A stretch of 64,000 bases of DNA from Amphiura filiformis (GCF_039555335.1 NC_092644.1:48276428-48340427); one strand, 5' to 3'; counted from the first letter of the stretch, positions 25,120 through 36,505 are shown. The notes: generated by a model from the letters alone, not told the origin. Program-made: numbers and translations.

Positions 25120-28100
25120 GTATGTAGCATCATAGACTTTGGGAAAGTCCCAAATTGCATTTATCTAAAATTACCGTATAAATAAATACCCCAGGCTAGG
25201 GGGCTTGGAATTTTTCAATGAGGAGCATTTTCTAGCGGCAAGTTTTCAGTGAAAAAAGCTTAACAATCGCCACGTAATTTGGAAGTATCACTCACTTCCG
25301 GTTCATTTCCTGGTTGAAATGCAAGATGGCGACACCCATAGAATACATGTACAATTATTATTGTGGAAAATACTATGAAATTACTTCTGTAAGTGTATAT
25401 TTAAACAAGAATATGATTTACTTCCTGAAATTCTACCATAATTTGGCAATTAACTGAATGGAAGTTTAAGCATAATTAGATTAGGTTTTGTCCATGCAAT
25501 TAAGCGATCGTAATGGCCAGCACTGATAGTACAAGTTTCAAGCTTACTTACACGATATGGCATGGAAATATTTCCATTTAAGTCACTTTTTCATTGAAAA
25601 ATCTTAGGGGAGCGTTTATTAGAGGAGGGGTGTTTATTAGAGGAGGGACGTTTATTAGAGGAAATACAGTATCATTTTAATAATGAGGCCCTGTCTGCAA
25701 CACATGTAGCTGCTTGGTGTCATATTTATAGATGTGTATAATATTTAGGAATGCAGATTTGTTCGATGTCTATGGCAGCTATTGCAGATATGGCACCCAC
25801 ATTGACTTTTGCTTTCATCAACAGGTGCCGGAGAGAGCGGTAAGAGTACCTTGGTGAAACAGATGAAAATTATACATAGTGATGGCTTCACAGCAGAGGA
25901 ACTACATAAATTCAAGGTAAGCATGGAATTAATATGGATCTAGTGCTCAGCGTTTGTTTGATTAGGGTCGGCTGCCGGCCAGTCCACTTTTATTTTTATT
26001 GTCTTCTTTCAAAAGATATCAAGACTTTGGCTGTATAACTTGCTTTCATTATGTGAAGATGCAGCTTATTTTGCTCTGAGCTTGTCTTGTTTGCTACTGA
26101 GTTCTATTTGAACTTATTACTAATACATGTAGCTTTACTTGAATAGCATAAAGTTTTTGCTGTTTGATTTAATATTTTATTGTTTGTCCCTACACACTGA
26201 AGAAGAGCAGTTTTTCAGCTCAAAACATTGGTCATTTTTTGTATGGGGGCACGGTGGCGCAGCGGTACGGGCTCTACCTCGCAATTGGAGGGTTGCGAGT
26301 TCGAGCCCAGGCGGTGCCATCGTGTTGTGCACTTGGGCAAGGCACTTTACCTCACTTCACTTGCCTCTCTCTACCCAGGGGTGAAATGGGGAGCTGTTAG
26401 GGATATTGACCATTGAGTGCCGTCCAAAGGTATGAGCATGCCTTGGGCATTGTGGCAGCTGACATATTCTAACAACGGCGGAATAAATGTAAAGCGCTTT
26501 GATACATGTGAAAGGTGCTATATAAATGTCAACATTTATTTTTTATTTTTTGTGTTGTTTGCACATACACATTTTTATATGCTTTCATTAACTTGTAACA
26601 GGACAGCTGCTCTGTATGCTCTATATGCTCTATATATTTTTGCATGAAGAACCTCATGGTTTGCAAGATTACAGATCCGTGCAAAGGGTCAATATAAGCT
26701 TCAAGACTGTCACAATTTAATTCTAAAGATTCAACCTTTCCTCATCTTTGAAACATTCGTTATTTTTTTCAACTTTAGCCTGCAATTCTCAACAATCTGC
26801 TGAGCTCAATGAAGTATGTATTGAATGGAATGGGATTGCTAAGAATACCACTGTCTAATACAAGGAATAAGGTAAGATAATGTATTAAATGGTATAGGGT
26901 TGCTTAGAATAGCGTGCAGTGTAATTAATTTCTCAAAAAACTAAAATGAACTCTAATAGCCTCAATTTAATTATGTAGATTTTATAGCAAAATGCTAAGC
27001 GTAATATACTTCTATTTTACTTGTACTAACAAGTCTCAGCTAGATAGTCCTTATAAACTCCTCAACAAAAGTTTGAAAGTTCTTTCAAGCATCTGTATCT
27101 CAGATTATTTGTGACATGTTCATATCGTGTTTCATATCAATGGAAAGCTACTTAATTTCCCTTTACAATGACACCACATTTGAAACAATCACCATTTTCA
27201 CACCTGAGTACATGTCTTGTGAATGTAGTGGGGTCTCAAACAGAATGTGCCAAATTGATCATTATTCTGTGCAGTAAGCTGCATCCCATATCTTCACAAT
27301 CTCAGACGGAATGCAATCCTCCAAGATGAAAACGCTCAACCCACAGAGCCAATATAGTCAACGACTTCCTACAGAATATGGGAGTAGGGAAAATGGAATG
27401 GCCTGCCATCAACCCTGACCTAAACCCGATTGAACACTTGTTGGACCAGCTCGGTCGTGCTGTGCATGCCAGAGTAGTCAATGTAACCACATTGAATGAC
27501 CTGCGACAAATCCTGGTTGAAGTATGGAATGCCATCCCACAGAAACGTAAGACCAGGCTGGTGAGCAGCTTGTATGGGAGGAGGTGCCTGACTGTTGTGG
27601 CTGCATATGGTTTTTCCACCCAGTATTGATGTTAGTGACTAGTGTTGTTTGAGCACAGAATAATGGTCAATTTGGCACATTGTGTTTGAGACCCCACTAC
27701 ATACTCAGTCGTGAAAAATGAGATTGTTTCCAATTTGAAGTCATTGTAAACAAGAATAAAGTAGCTATTGATATGCAATAATATAAACATGTCACAAATA
27801 ATTTGAGATATTGATGCTTGAAAAAAGTTTCCAAACTTTTGTTGAGGAGTTAAGTTACTTGGTAAATTAACTTTGCATAATTGGGAGTATGTAATTTACA
27901 TATTTGGCCTCGCTTTCAGTTTTCTGTGGTCCAATTGGAGTTAGCAGAGCCAAACGGCACCAATGGCGGGAAAGTGGTCAATTACAAAAAAGATCGATAG
28001 GTCGCTAAGACACAGTAAGAGAGAGAGAGGGCAGTCAAGACTAGGTGTGATTACATATTCATATATTCATATTCATATTTTATTTCCATAAAAATCAAAG

Positions 28101-31100
28101 ACATTACAAAAAAAATATATAAAAACACAGTACATATGGAGGAAAAGGCTGGAAGACCAAAAAGGTCTGAAAGTTAGCCTTTCCCTGAAACCAAATGAAA
28201 TTAACAAAATAAATCAACATTACATAACATAACCAAAAGACAAGGGAAGGGGAGGGGGGTGCTCACGAAAAAGATTAATTATATTTAGAGATCAGTTTTG
28301 TTTTGAATTGATTACGGAAATGTTTAACAGATTTTGAAGCTTTCAGATTTTTATCTAAAGAATTCCAAAGAATGGGACCTCTTGTGCGTATAGCATGATC
28401 AGAAAAGACTTTCTTATTTTTGGTTAGATTTAGGTCATTTACATATCGTGTCTTGTAGTTATGTATGTCAGAACGTTTGGTAAAATAATTATCAAATGAA
28501 CAGGGCAGCTCATTTATAGAGTGCCTGTACATGAATGTACCTAATTCCAGTGTGTACATATCTTCAACTTTTAATATGTTATAATTAGCAAACAATGACA
28601 CTGTGTGGTCTCTATAGTGAACGTTTGCCACCGTTCTAATAGCCCATTTTGAATTTTTACAATTTTATTTAAGTAAGTTTTACATGTATTTCCCCATAAA
28701 AGTACTCCATAATTCAAATAAGGCAATATTAACGTACAATAAAGTGTAAATAAAATACGACTTGGAACAAAATGTTTCAATTTATTCATGACACCGACAT
28801 TTCTTGAAATTGTTCTAGATTACCCGATTACCATCTGTGATCTCGTGTAGTGTAGTGGTATTATAAGCCCTTGACCGCTAATTTCCCCTTGTCTTTTGTT
28901 CATTTTTTGAGACACTCCTCACTATCCAATATGTAATTCCCATTTCAGATTTATGCACAAGCCATCCTGCAATGTCATCGGTGTTTTGATGAGCACTGGA
29001 CAATGAGGCCTTCCATCACTACAGCTCTGCTTGCATTATGGAACGACTCCGGTGTGAGGGCGTGTGTCAGCAGAGGAAATGAATACCAACTCAATGATTC
29101 AGCTCTATAGTAAGTTTAGACCCCATGGGCACTACTGCCTTTCTTATAGCCCCCCTGATTGGTTAATTACATGATATAATCATCTGAGTAACCAATCAAA
29201 ATAGAGCTTTTAGGTCTCAAATAGCAAATTCAATCTAATCCCCTTCAGCTTCAGTGATTATTGTTACCATTTCTCTGATTGGTTCAATACACGATAAAGC
29301 GATAAAGGCCACTTTGTAACCAATCAAAATGGTTTTAGAGGGCAAAAATTCAGCCAGTATTGCCCTTATTGGTTAATTACATGATATAATCATGTAATTA
29401 ACTAAGAGTACCCGATCAAAATAGAGCTTTTAGATCTCTCTGCAAGTTTAAGCTTAATCATCTGAAGCCCTTCTGACTTTAAGTTTACTATATCTTTGAT
29501 TGGCTCAATATCTGAGATAGCTCTCTTTGTAACAAATCAAAATAAATCTTACAGACTGTGTCATCAAATGGTTGGGATTCTTCACAGATAGGATAGGATA
29601 GTGGCATTGCTCTTACAAGAGATACGCCTGATTGGTCTGTGTCAAGTTAAGGTACACTGATAATAACCAGATTTTCTTCTGAATAGAATATACACTGCTT
29701 TTTAGGTTACTTTTTAATGGGCCATGTGGTACTGGAGAGGCACCCCACAACATTGGCATTGTGTCATGATACATTTGGCCATTCCAGTTGAAATTCATAC
29801 ACCCCTTATTGCAAACATGGCTTAAATCACCCACACAGGGAGTGTAAATTTCAAATGGGTTACCTGAATTGGTAACTCCATTATTTCAAATGGAGTCACT
29901 CATTCGGGTAACTCCATTTGAAATCCACACCCTCTGTGTGGGACATTAAGGTGTCTTCCATAGGGGGTGTATGGATTTTAACTGGAATAGCCCATTAATG
30001 TTTGCTTATCTGTAATCACTCAATTCGTTTACTGTGACTATTCCATCTGTATAATTGTTTTCTTTTCACCTGTTTCAGTTACTTTGAGCATATAGAAAGA
30101 ATATCAGCCTTCAGCTACACTCCCAACAACATAGATGTGCTACGGGCAAGAGTTAGAACGACAGGGATCATCGAAACTCACTTCAAAATCAACGGTATCA
30201 TATTCAGGTAGGGAAATTGGCATCAGTAGTCATCAGTTATCCTTGATGATGACTTAACATGAGTAAACATCAGTATGTTGGTCAATTGAATTATTTTTGT
30301 TTACCAAATCATATTATATATTTACAAAGGAAACAAGAAATGTTTTAACATTAGGAAAATTAGGAACTCAAACTCAGGACCTTAGATTTTGCATGACCTG
30401 ACCTAATGCGTGACCAAACAAGATGATGTCACTACTGTCATGAGAATGAAATGAAAGGAAAATATCAATATTTAGTTTCTAATCCTGGAGATATTGTGAA
30501 GATGGAAGTTTGTTGAAGGAGTAATGGAGATGACTTTTGAAGACATGGACATTGCAGTTCTCAAATATGACATCAAGATTGTGAATAGAAGAAGACGGAT
30601 GAATTGTAGTATTTCCAATGAATAAAGAGATGTTTGGAGGAAGCTGGTGGTACAAATGACCATACTGATACAGTTTTGTGCCGCAAGCATTTTCGACCAG
30701 TTGGTATATTAATGACCCATATAAATTGTTTGAATACATAACACATCATTGTTTGAATACATAACACATTGTGAAGATGGAAGTTTGTTGAAGGAGTAAT
30801 GGAGATGACTTTTGAAGACATGGACATTGCAGTTCTCAAATATGACATCAAGATTGTGAATAGAAGAAGACGGATGAATTGTAGTATTTCCAATGAATAA
30901 AGAGATGTTTGGAGGAAGCTGGTGGTACAAATGACCATACTGATACAGTTTTGTGCCGCAAGCATTTTCGACCAGTTGGTATATTAATGACCCATATAAA
31001 TTGTTTGAATACATAACACATCACGCAATGCGATCATTGTAAAGCATACTTTTAGCTATGTCATGAGACACGGTCGTTATACTTTTTCAATAGCTTGCAA

Positions 31101-34100
31101 AAGTCAAGTTATTATGTGTGATTGGATTAAACACATGGTGTATATTCATGAGGTTATGAATGTGTGTCATAAGCATACATAACTACAAAAAATATTACTT
31201 AATAATACTATTTAAATGTTATTTTCAGAATGTATGATGTTGGAGGTCAGAGGTCAGAAAGAAGGAAATGGATCCAATGTTTTGACGATGTGAGGGCACT
31301 TTTATTTGTAGCAGCTTTGAATGGTTATGACATGACATTGTTTGAAGATCCAGAAGTTGTAAGTATAGCCTGTAGTAAAATATTAGATTTAAACTGCCTA
31401 CATTATTCGAGCTTGAGTTTATTTAACAAAGTTTATCACAAAATGGGCAGAAAGTCACTCATTGCTCTTTGACCTCTTTGGCCTCTGACATATCGGAAAA
31501 ATTGACGTAATTATTATTAATTCACTTATTATTGTCATAATGTTATCATTAAAAATACTTAAATAATTACTTTTTATAATAATAATATTTTTTATATTTG
31601 TTTTAATTATTGTAAAACATTTTAGATTATATTTTGTATGTACAAAAACCCAATATTTCTGAATTTTCCCAATAGGTCAAAGGACAAAGTGTACCAAAAC
31701 TGCAAAAACTGTCCCACAATGCATTGCAAACTTCCAATGCCGATTTGGCTTATTGACCCCTACCTGCAACATCTTGACCCACCCAATCAACACAACAAGG
31801 GCATGGAGACACAATAACGAGGGTCACTGAGCAGAAAAAGTCCTAAACAGCATTAATATAGCCTGCAGGGGACTAAGGCCAATAAAACAAATGTTTGGAG
31901 CCCTCAAACTTTCCTGGGGTAGGGGCTGGTGGGTGGATTTTTTTTATATGATTTCTAATTTGGTGTGGGTAGTGGAGGATAATCAAGCAACTTTTTTTTT
32001 TTTTGGGGGGGGGGACTAATTGGGCTATTTCAGTTGAAATCCATACACCCCCTATGGAAGACATGACCTTATCCTTCCAAACAGGGGGTGTAGATTTCAA
32101 ATGAAGTCACCCATTTAGGTAACCCCATTTGAAATTTAGTAGTAGTCATCTGACTATCCCTACCTCTTCTGTCTGGCTATGATGGGACCAGACATTGATC
32201 AAGTGACTTATGTATAATTCTGCATTGAATGTCTGAAGTGCTGAATTGGGACAAAAAATGACTAAATATGGGGTAACGTAATAACACAGAAAGATAGTGT
32301 TTGAGTGCAGTTTGTATATAAAATGGTCTTCTAAATGCTCCAGAGAGGGAAATTAAGGTGCCAAAGTTTAAAAACGTTTTCTTGTGAAGACCATGAAGAC
32401 TGCACATCCATATAACAGAGATCCGTATTTAAGAATGAAAGTTTTTGACATGATTTAATTTGGAACAAATGTACATATTTCCCCTGAAAGAAGGTAGTTT
32501 TGTGCAACTGTGTTTAATTTTGATATGGTTAATGATCAGTATAAAGGGCTGACATTTTTTGGTGCATTACCCTGTTGCTGCAGACTGTATTTCCCATAAT
32601 TCATTGGAATTTTACGCTTAATGCTTATCTTTGTGTTTGAGTTTTGTTAGAATTTCTCATGTTATTGCCATGGCAAAACACTAGTCCTTGTGTCAGATTT
32701 GCTGCTGGATTTGTCACAGTCACAAAATACATGCAGAAATACTGACCTTATATAAGGCGGTACTACACCCCTTGATCAATTTTGTGACTAATTTTGCATT
32801 TTTCTCAAAAAATAATAACACACTGGTAAAAAAAGTTATGTATATTATAGGGGCAAGGAATCCAGTTACTACACTGGAATTTCACTGACTCAAGACAAGT
32901 GGTATGTTATTTATGATAAGAAAAGAGGTACCGATAGAATGTAATGAAATTTCAGTGAAGTAATTGGATTCCTTGCCCCTATAATATACATAACTTTTGT
33001 TACCAGTGTATTGTTATTTTTTGAGAAAAATGCAAAATTAGTCACAAAATTTATCAAGGGGTGTAGTACCACCTTAATTACCCATAGACAGAGAAAGGAA
33101 AATCCAATAGGATCGCATTTATTTTGCTTATGCGAATCAAATACATCATCAATGAATAAGCATTTAAAGATATTTAATACAACATTATCAAGCAAAATTG
33201 TCTAAGGCTTCAGCAAGCAAGCAATAAGCATATTAATAGATGGCACATCTGAATATAAAATAAGGATACCGGTATATATCACAGGACTGTGTGAGATACG
33301 CAGGCCAAAACCTGGGGAAGCTCGAAGTTAATCAAAACACATGATGAGACAATAATGGGGGAAAAGCTGCCCAAAATCCTCCCAGACGAGTTGCCTAAAA
33401 GTGATGCATATGTGTGACTAGCGTGATTTACGCTAGAAGCTGTAAGGGAACCTGCTACAAGCAAAGCAAAATAAGCAAAAAGCTGAAGCCTTAGAAGCAT
33501 ATTAATTAATTGAATATTTCTTGGAGGTCGCGAGAAGTTTTCACAATCATCCTTGCAACTGGCTGGAGCTCGCGAGAAGTTTTCCCGAGCATCCTTGAAG
33601 ACCAAGTTGTCTATATTTAGAAAAATATTATTAATAAATGAATACATGTATAAAAATAAACATTTGTAATTTACTATTTTTCATCTTATTCCATAATGTA
33701 CGCCTTACAAAAATGTATATGGCTATTTTTAATATAAATTATTTGATTTTTGCTACATCATTTTCCTCTCAAAATTCTTAAACTGCACATTAAGTAGACA
33801 CAAAATATTTCCATGCAATGGTTGGAGCTTACGACAAGACTCCCAAGCGTCATTGTAGGAAAACCTAACGAAAAGAAGCCTACTATAATTAATGTCTTGT
33901 TTAAGGAAGATGAGAAAATAATTGTAGCTTTAATTACCATTTTACTCCTTTTAACACAAATATAAGCGTTTGTCCTTTGTAGCGAATAATTTTTATTAAT
34001 TACAAGATGCTATTTTTTCGCTCACATTGTTGCAATGTTATGAAAACTTCCTCATGAACCACTGTCGCCACTTCTAAACTTGCCCATTCTTTAAAAAAAT

Positions 34101-36505
34101 GAACACGAGATCCGAGCATGACGAAACACCAATTTTTGGGAGTGGCGGGTGGGAAAATAAATATTTTGGATCCTTATCGGATGAAATCTGAATGTGATGT
34201 GATTTTTAGGAGACAACCCGAGCCGACCTTTCTTTGAAAGGCCTGTCCCCATTGGTCCCGCATAGCGACCCGACCAGAACACGCGATATGATTGGACCAA
34301 CCTACACGAGCCCACCATGCGCCAAACAGGTCATATGACAATCTCACCGGTCGAAGCAAGATGACCTTTTTGAGGTCGCCAAAAGGGCGATAACCTTTCT
34401 CTGCTCAAGTAAATTGGTTTCTTCCTGACAAGCATTCAGAAACCTTATTCATGCTTTTCCTTAAATGTATTCGGTGACAAAGGATAATACTGTGTCCTAT
34501 CCAATCTTACCTAGTAACTGATTGATGCTGATATAAACTTGGAAGACTTTTAATTTGTTTTCGCATTTATTGATACAGAATCGTTTGAGAGAAAGCTTAC
34601 GGCTATTTGAGTCCATCTGCAATAACATGTTCTTTCTGAACACCACCATTGTGTTGTTTCTTAACAAAGTGGATTTATTCCAAGAAAAGGTACTGCACAC
34701 CAATAGGCATCTGAGGTACTACTTCAAAGATTATCAAGGTAAGGACAGTAGGCTAATGAAATGAAATAATTAGTTTCACGTCACATTTTTTTCAGTGAAA
34801 TATGAGGTCATGATTTCATTATTCATTATTTTGGAAATTTTCATTATTGTCAAAACTTCCATTTACATTACCTATATTGGCTATTACCTATATTGTTGAT
34901 GAAAGACCATCTCAAAACAGGTTATAATGCTTAGATCATCATTAGACATTTTGCAACAGATTGAGAAGACTTGAAATTGTTTTTATTAAAATGAAAAGAA
35001 ATTTGCAATTTTTGTAATCACTAGAAGCATGATGAGGTAATCCTTAAATTTCCACTATTTATCACATCCTCTACCCCTACAACTAAGAAAATTGCTGATT
35101 ATGATCAGCTGGGGATGTCAGACATTTTGAGAGTTTCAATTTTTATTATTTCCATCTCAATTTTTGGTCAAATTGAAAAAGTGATGCGGGCGGGTGACAG
35201 GAAACTAATAATTTCATTATATAGGTCTTATAGACTATTTCATTTAAAATCTACACTACCGGGGTACCCCTGTGAGGGAGTATGACTATCAAATGGAATT
35301 AAGGCAGCTCTATTTGAATTTCATACACCCAAGAATGAACCTTTCTCAAAAGATTCAATCTGAATCTTCCACAGAGGGTGGTTGAGTTTCAAATGGAGCT
35401 GTCTAATGTGTTTATTTCATTTGAAATTCATCCTCCCCTTTGGAAGATATTTCCAAAATCTTCCACAGGGGTAGTGTGATTTTAAATGGAATAGCCCTAG
35501 CTTAAATCCTTCATATTCTCATTCAATCAACCAATCTTATATTAGCTTTCAAACAGAGCTTGATCAACCTCGATATCGTCGGCTGTATCACATGGTAAAG
35601 TATTTGTAAAATCGTATATTTCGAGAAAAACAGCATTGACATTTTTGAGAAATTTATTGTTTCAATATTCTCAAAATATGCCATCTAGTTGAAAGAAAGC
35701 CATTCCAGTCAAAAGAAGCTATTCATCAAGTTAATATAAATGCTATTTTAGTCATAGATGCTTCACTTTATTTGAGTATTCATCAACGAAAAACAAATGC
35801 GTCGGTATGTGAAACGGCAAAAATTAAACATTGTGAGATACAATGTAAACAACATTTGTATTTCAATGCGACAACAGTTTGTGAAACGGTGAAAACATTG
35901 ATTTTTACGCAAAAATACAAATATGACAGCAAATACGTCACTATGTGAAACAACAATTTTTATGTACGGCAAGATATGTCACTTTGAAAAACATGTGTAA
36001 ATGAACGGCTTTTAGCAAATATGCCACTATGTGAAACAGACAATTTGAAATAAGAAAATATGACAAGATTAATTCATTAATTATCTCACTAATGAAGCAG
36101 CATCCATGGTATTTTGAAGAGTGTTGTCTACTTACTTACTCTGCCAAAATTCATAAAAATGTAGAATACGTCACTATGTGATACGGCCGTCGATATACAG
36201 CTCATGGGCAGAGTACCTTATTGTAAAACCTTGCCAATAATAAACATCATGCTGCTACATATTCAGAAGTGCAAGGCTAGAGTATAAAATTTCTTTTTCA
36301 TCTTTTATTTCCAGGAGCAGATAGAGATGTAGAGGCAGCAGCCAACTTTGTAAGAGAGAAATTCCAGATGCAGAATCGTAACCCAAGGAAGGTCATCTAC
36401 CCTCACTTCACTACAGCTACAGATACAAGCAATGTGGAGGTTGTCTTTCAAGTTATCGTTAATACCATTGTCCGAGAAAACTTGGAGAGAGCGGATCTGT
36501 ACTAG
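24993..36505 (+). CDS. Heterotrimeric G protein alpha subunit, Galpha-v-like, 8 exons
   Basis: GTP-binding alpha subunit that couples membrane receptors to effectors. Joined exons 24993-25119, 25825-25916, 26779-26871, 28949-29109, 30079-30207, 31229-31358, 34579-34738 and 36315-36505 give 360 codons plus TAG, with GT-AG introns and consistent phases (1,0,0,2,2,0,1). Visible motifs: MGAC N-terminus (Gly2 for myristoylation, Cys4 for palmitoylation), P-loop GAGESGKS 43-50, switch I RVRTTG with Arg182 and Thr185, switch II DVGGQ 204-208 with catalytic Gln208, NKVD 273-276, and TTATDT 330-335 in place of the usual TCAT. Blocks such as [26 protein letters not shown] and the C-terminal RENLE match my recollection of the Galpha-v class better than Gi/o, Gq, Gs or G12. 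The C-terminus ADLY has no Cys at -4, so it should resist pertussis toxin. The second ATG is chosen because MM would block myristoylation. Confidence 0.93.
25172..25673. mobile_element. Miniature element in G-alpha intron 1
   Basis: The left end TTACCGTATAAATAAATACC pairs loosely with the right end GGAAATACAGTATC. The right part has three tandem GTTTATTAGAGGAGGG-like units (25615-25660). Non-coding, about 500 bp. Confidence 0.5.
25825..25916 (+). CDS. G-alpha exon 2
   Basis: Acceptor ATCAACAG ends at 25824. Encodes the P-loop GAGESGKS and helix 1 ([10 protein letters not shown]), ending LHKFK. Donor GTAAGC at 25917. Phase 1 in, phase 0 out. Confidence 0.97.
26245..26545 (+). mobile_element. 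tRNA-derived SINE in G-alpha intron 2
   Basis: The head has A-box-like GGTGGCGCAGCGGTACGG and B-box-like GGTTGCGAGTTCGAGCCC, spaced as in a tRNA gene. The body contains CTTGGGCAAGGCACTTTACC and AAAGCGCTTTGA. It ends AGGTGCTATATAAATGTC with a T-rich tail. That order is typical of tRNA-headed SINEs of aquatic animals. Two overlapping ORFs across it are chance readings. Confidence 0.88.
26779..26871 (+). CDS. G-alpha exon 3
   Basis: Acceptor AACTTTAG ends at 26778. Thirty-one codons, residues 74-104, from PAILNNLL to NTRNK in the helical domain. Donor GTAAGA at 26872. This exon carries much of the Galpha-v-like signature. Confidence 0.93.
27056..27853 (+). mobile_element. Degraded Tc1-like transposon with long terminal repeats
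   Basis: Inverted repeats of about 215 bp: ACTCCTCAACAAAAGTTTG at the left (27058) and its complement at the right (ending 27851), running inward to GTGGGGTCTCAAAC and CATTATTCTGTGC. A TA lies next to both ends, as expected for the family's target site. The interior keeps only the 3' part of a transposase gene. Confidence 0.9.
27270..27629 (+). pseudogene. Tc1-like transposase remnant
   Basis: The frame 27378-27629 ends in the catalytic C-terminus of Tc1/mariner transposases: [20 protein letters not shown], then [13 protein letters not shown], then [10 protein letters not shown] and a stop. Upstream, DENAQ and [15 protein letters not shown] lie in two different frames near 27330-27350. The second-aspartate region is therefore split by a frameshift, and the N-terminal half is missing. 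Non-functional. Confidence 0.9.
28056..28800 (-). mobile_element. 5'-truncated LINE, reverse transcriptase C-terminus
   Basis: On the minus strand, 28571-28789 encodes [24 protein letters not shown] in two overlapping pieces, and 28275-28631 encodes [12 protein letters not shown], then GPILWNSLD and FRNQFKTKL. These are the thumb and C-terminal features of non-LTR retrotransposon reverse transcriptases (CR1/jockey-like). A frameshift near 28600 separates them. A run of ATATTCAT units at 28054-28080 forms the 3' tail. Sits in G-alpha intron 3, antisense to the gene. Confidence 0.82.
28949..29109 (+). CDS. G-alpha exon 4
   Basis: Acceptor CCCATTTCAG ends at 28948. Helical-domain residues 105-157 plus two bases of Tyr158, from IYAQAIL through NDSAL. 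Donor GTAAGT at 29110. Four Cys residues in this exon are unusual for a G-alpha helical domain. Confidence 0.95.
29120..29570. mobile_element. CCCATGGGCAC-family element, tandem dimer in G-alpha intron 4
   Basis: Begins CCCCATGGGCACTACTGCCT and carries alternating ATTGGTTAATTACATGATAT and ACCAATCAAAATAGAGCTTT blocks. A second truncated unit follows from about 29360. Related single copies are at 44287-44524 and 56876-57125. Short inverted ends include GGCAGTAGTGCCCATGGGG-like complements. Repeated ATTGG / CCAAT pairs are a family hallmark. Confidence 0.78.
29776..29996. mobile_element. GGGCTATTCCAGTTGAAAT-family foldback element
   Basis: Self-complementary element: ATTCCAGTTGAAATTCATAC at the left mirrors TATGGATTTTAACTGGAATA at the right, and the middle TTTCAAATGGAGT / ACTCCATTTGAAA blocks also pair. 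First of at least seven copies of this family in the window, in G-alpha intron 4. Confidence 0.88.
30079..30207 (+). CDS. G-alpha exon 5
   Basis: Acceptor CCTGTTTCAG ends at 30078. Completes Tyr158 and encodes YFEHIERI through NGIIF, including linker 2 and switch I with Arg182. Donor GTAGGG at 30208, phase 2. Confidence 0.97.
30496..31021 (-). mobile_element. LINE reverse-transcriptase fragment duplicated in tandem
   Basis: The segment from 30496 recurs at 30771 (275-bp offset) and appears identical over about 250 bp. On the minus strand each copy encodes [32 protein letters not shown] and IFENCN, resembling the conserved block before the C-terminus of CR1-like reverse transcriptases (usually NLGVIFD). 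The repeated ORFs of 86-130 codons are products of this duplication. In G-alpha intron 5. Confidence 0.8.
31229..31358 (+). CDS. G-alpha exon 6
   Basis: Acceptor ATTTTCAG ends at 31228. Encodes [14 protein letters not shown] (switch II) through FEDPEV. Donor GTAAGT at 31359. The reading frame continues by chance into the intron to 31472, and that part is not coding. Confidence 0.97.
31359..32016. other. G-alpha intron 6, unassigned part
   Basis: AT-rich intronic sequence with AATAATAATA patches near 31520-31600 and a T/G homopolymer run near 31992-32016. No element identified. Confidence 0.4.
32017..32138. mobile_element. Half copy of the GGGCTATT-family element
   Basis: TTGGGCTATTTCAGTTGAAA, then ATACACCCCCTATGGAAGAC and CCCCATTTGAAATTTAG. 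The right half is missing. In G-alpha intron 6. Confidence 0.8.
32752..33077. mobile_element. Foldback element, arms about 135 bp, in G-alpha intron 6
   Basis: The left arm starts AAGGCGGTACTACACCCCTT; the right arm ends AAGGGGTGTAGTACCACCTT. Inner parts pair through TATTATAGGGGCAAGGAATC and GATTCCTTGCCCCTATAATA. The arms meet at a loop of about 55 nt (roughly 32888-32942). ORFs on both strands here are arm mirror images. Confidence 0.92.
33522..33600 (+). repeat. Short direct repeat, GGAG(G/C)TCGCGAGAAGTTTTC
   Basis: GGAGGTCGCGAGAAGTTTTC at 33522 and GGAGCTCGCGAGAAGTTTTC at 33565, each followed by a CATCCTTG block. A more diverged third copy begins GGAGCTTACGACAAGACTCC near 33826. Confidence 0.65.
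34579..34738 (+). CDS. G-alpha exon 7
   Basis: Acceptor GATACAG ends at 34578. Encodes [10 protein letters not shown] through the guanine-specificity motif FLNKVDLF to FKDYQ. Donor GTAAGG at 34739, phase 1. Confidence 0.97.
35233..35505. mobile_element. Diverged relative of the GGGCTATT family in G-alpha intron 7
   Basis: Shares the layout of blocks ending CATTTGAAATTCATCC, ATCTTCCACAGGGG and GGAATAGCCCTA, but with different central sequence. The closest relative in the window is 46609-46834. Confidence 0.65.
35572..36198. mobile_element. 627-bp inverted-repeat element tiled with GTCACTATGTGAAAC
   Basis: The ends TATCGTCGGCTGTATCACAT (left) and ATGTGATACGGCCGTCGATA (right) are complementary with a few mismatches. 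The interior repeats the TATGTGAAAC motif at about 35807, 35877, 35936, 35974, 36018 and 36168. No coding capacity. In G-alpha intron 7. Confidence 0.7.
36315..36505 (+). CDS. G-alpha exon 8, C-terminus
   Basis: Acceptor TTATTTCCAG ends at 36314. Encodes [12 protein letters not shown], the guanine-contact TTATDT and the receptor-binding tail [10 protein letters not shown], then TAG at 36503-36505. Confidence 0.96.

Noticed and set aside
26250..26310. Functional tRNA gene
   Set aside because: A and B boxes are present, but the cloverleaf is not closed and a SINE body and tail follow.
31359..31472. Extension of G-alpha exon 6 into a longer ORF
   Set aside because: A consensus donor GTAAGT at 31359 ends the exon in the right phase for exon 7; the extra codons are intronic.
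32688..33205. ORFs of 64-94 codons on opposite strands with similar peptides
   Set aside because: The same palindrome arms read twice; a mobile element, not genes.
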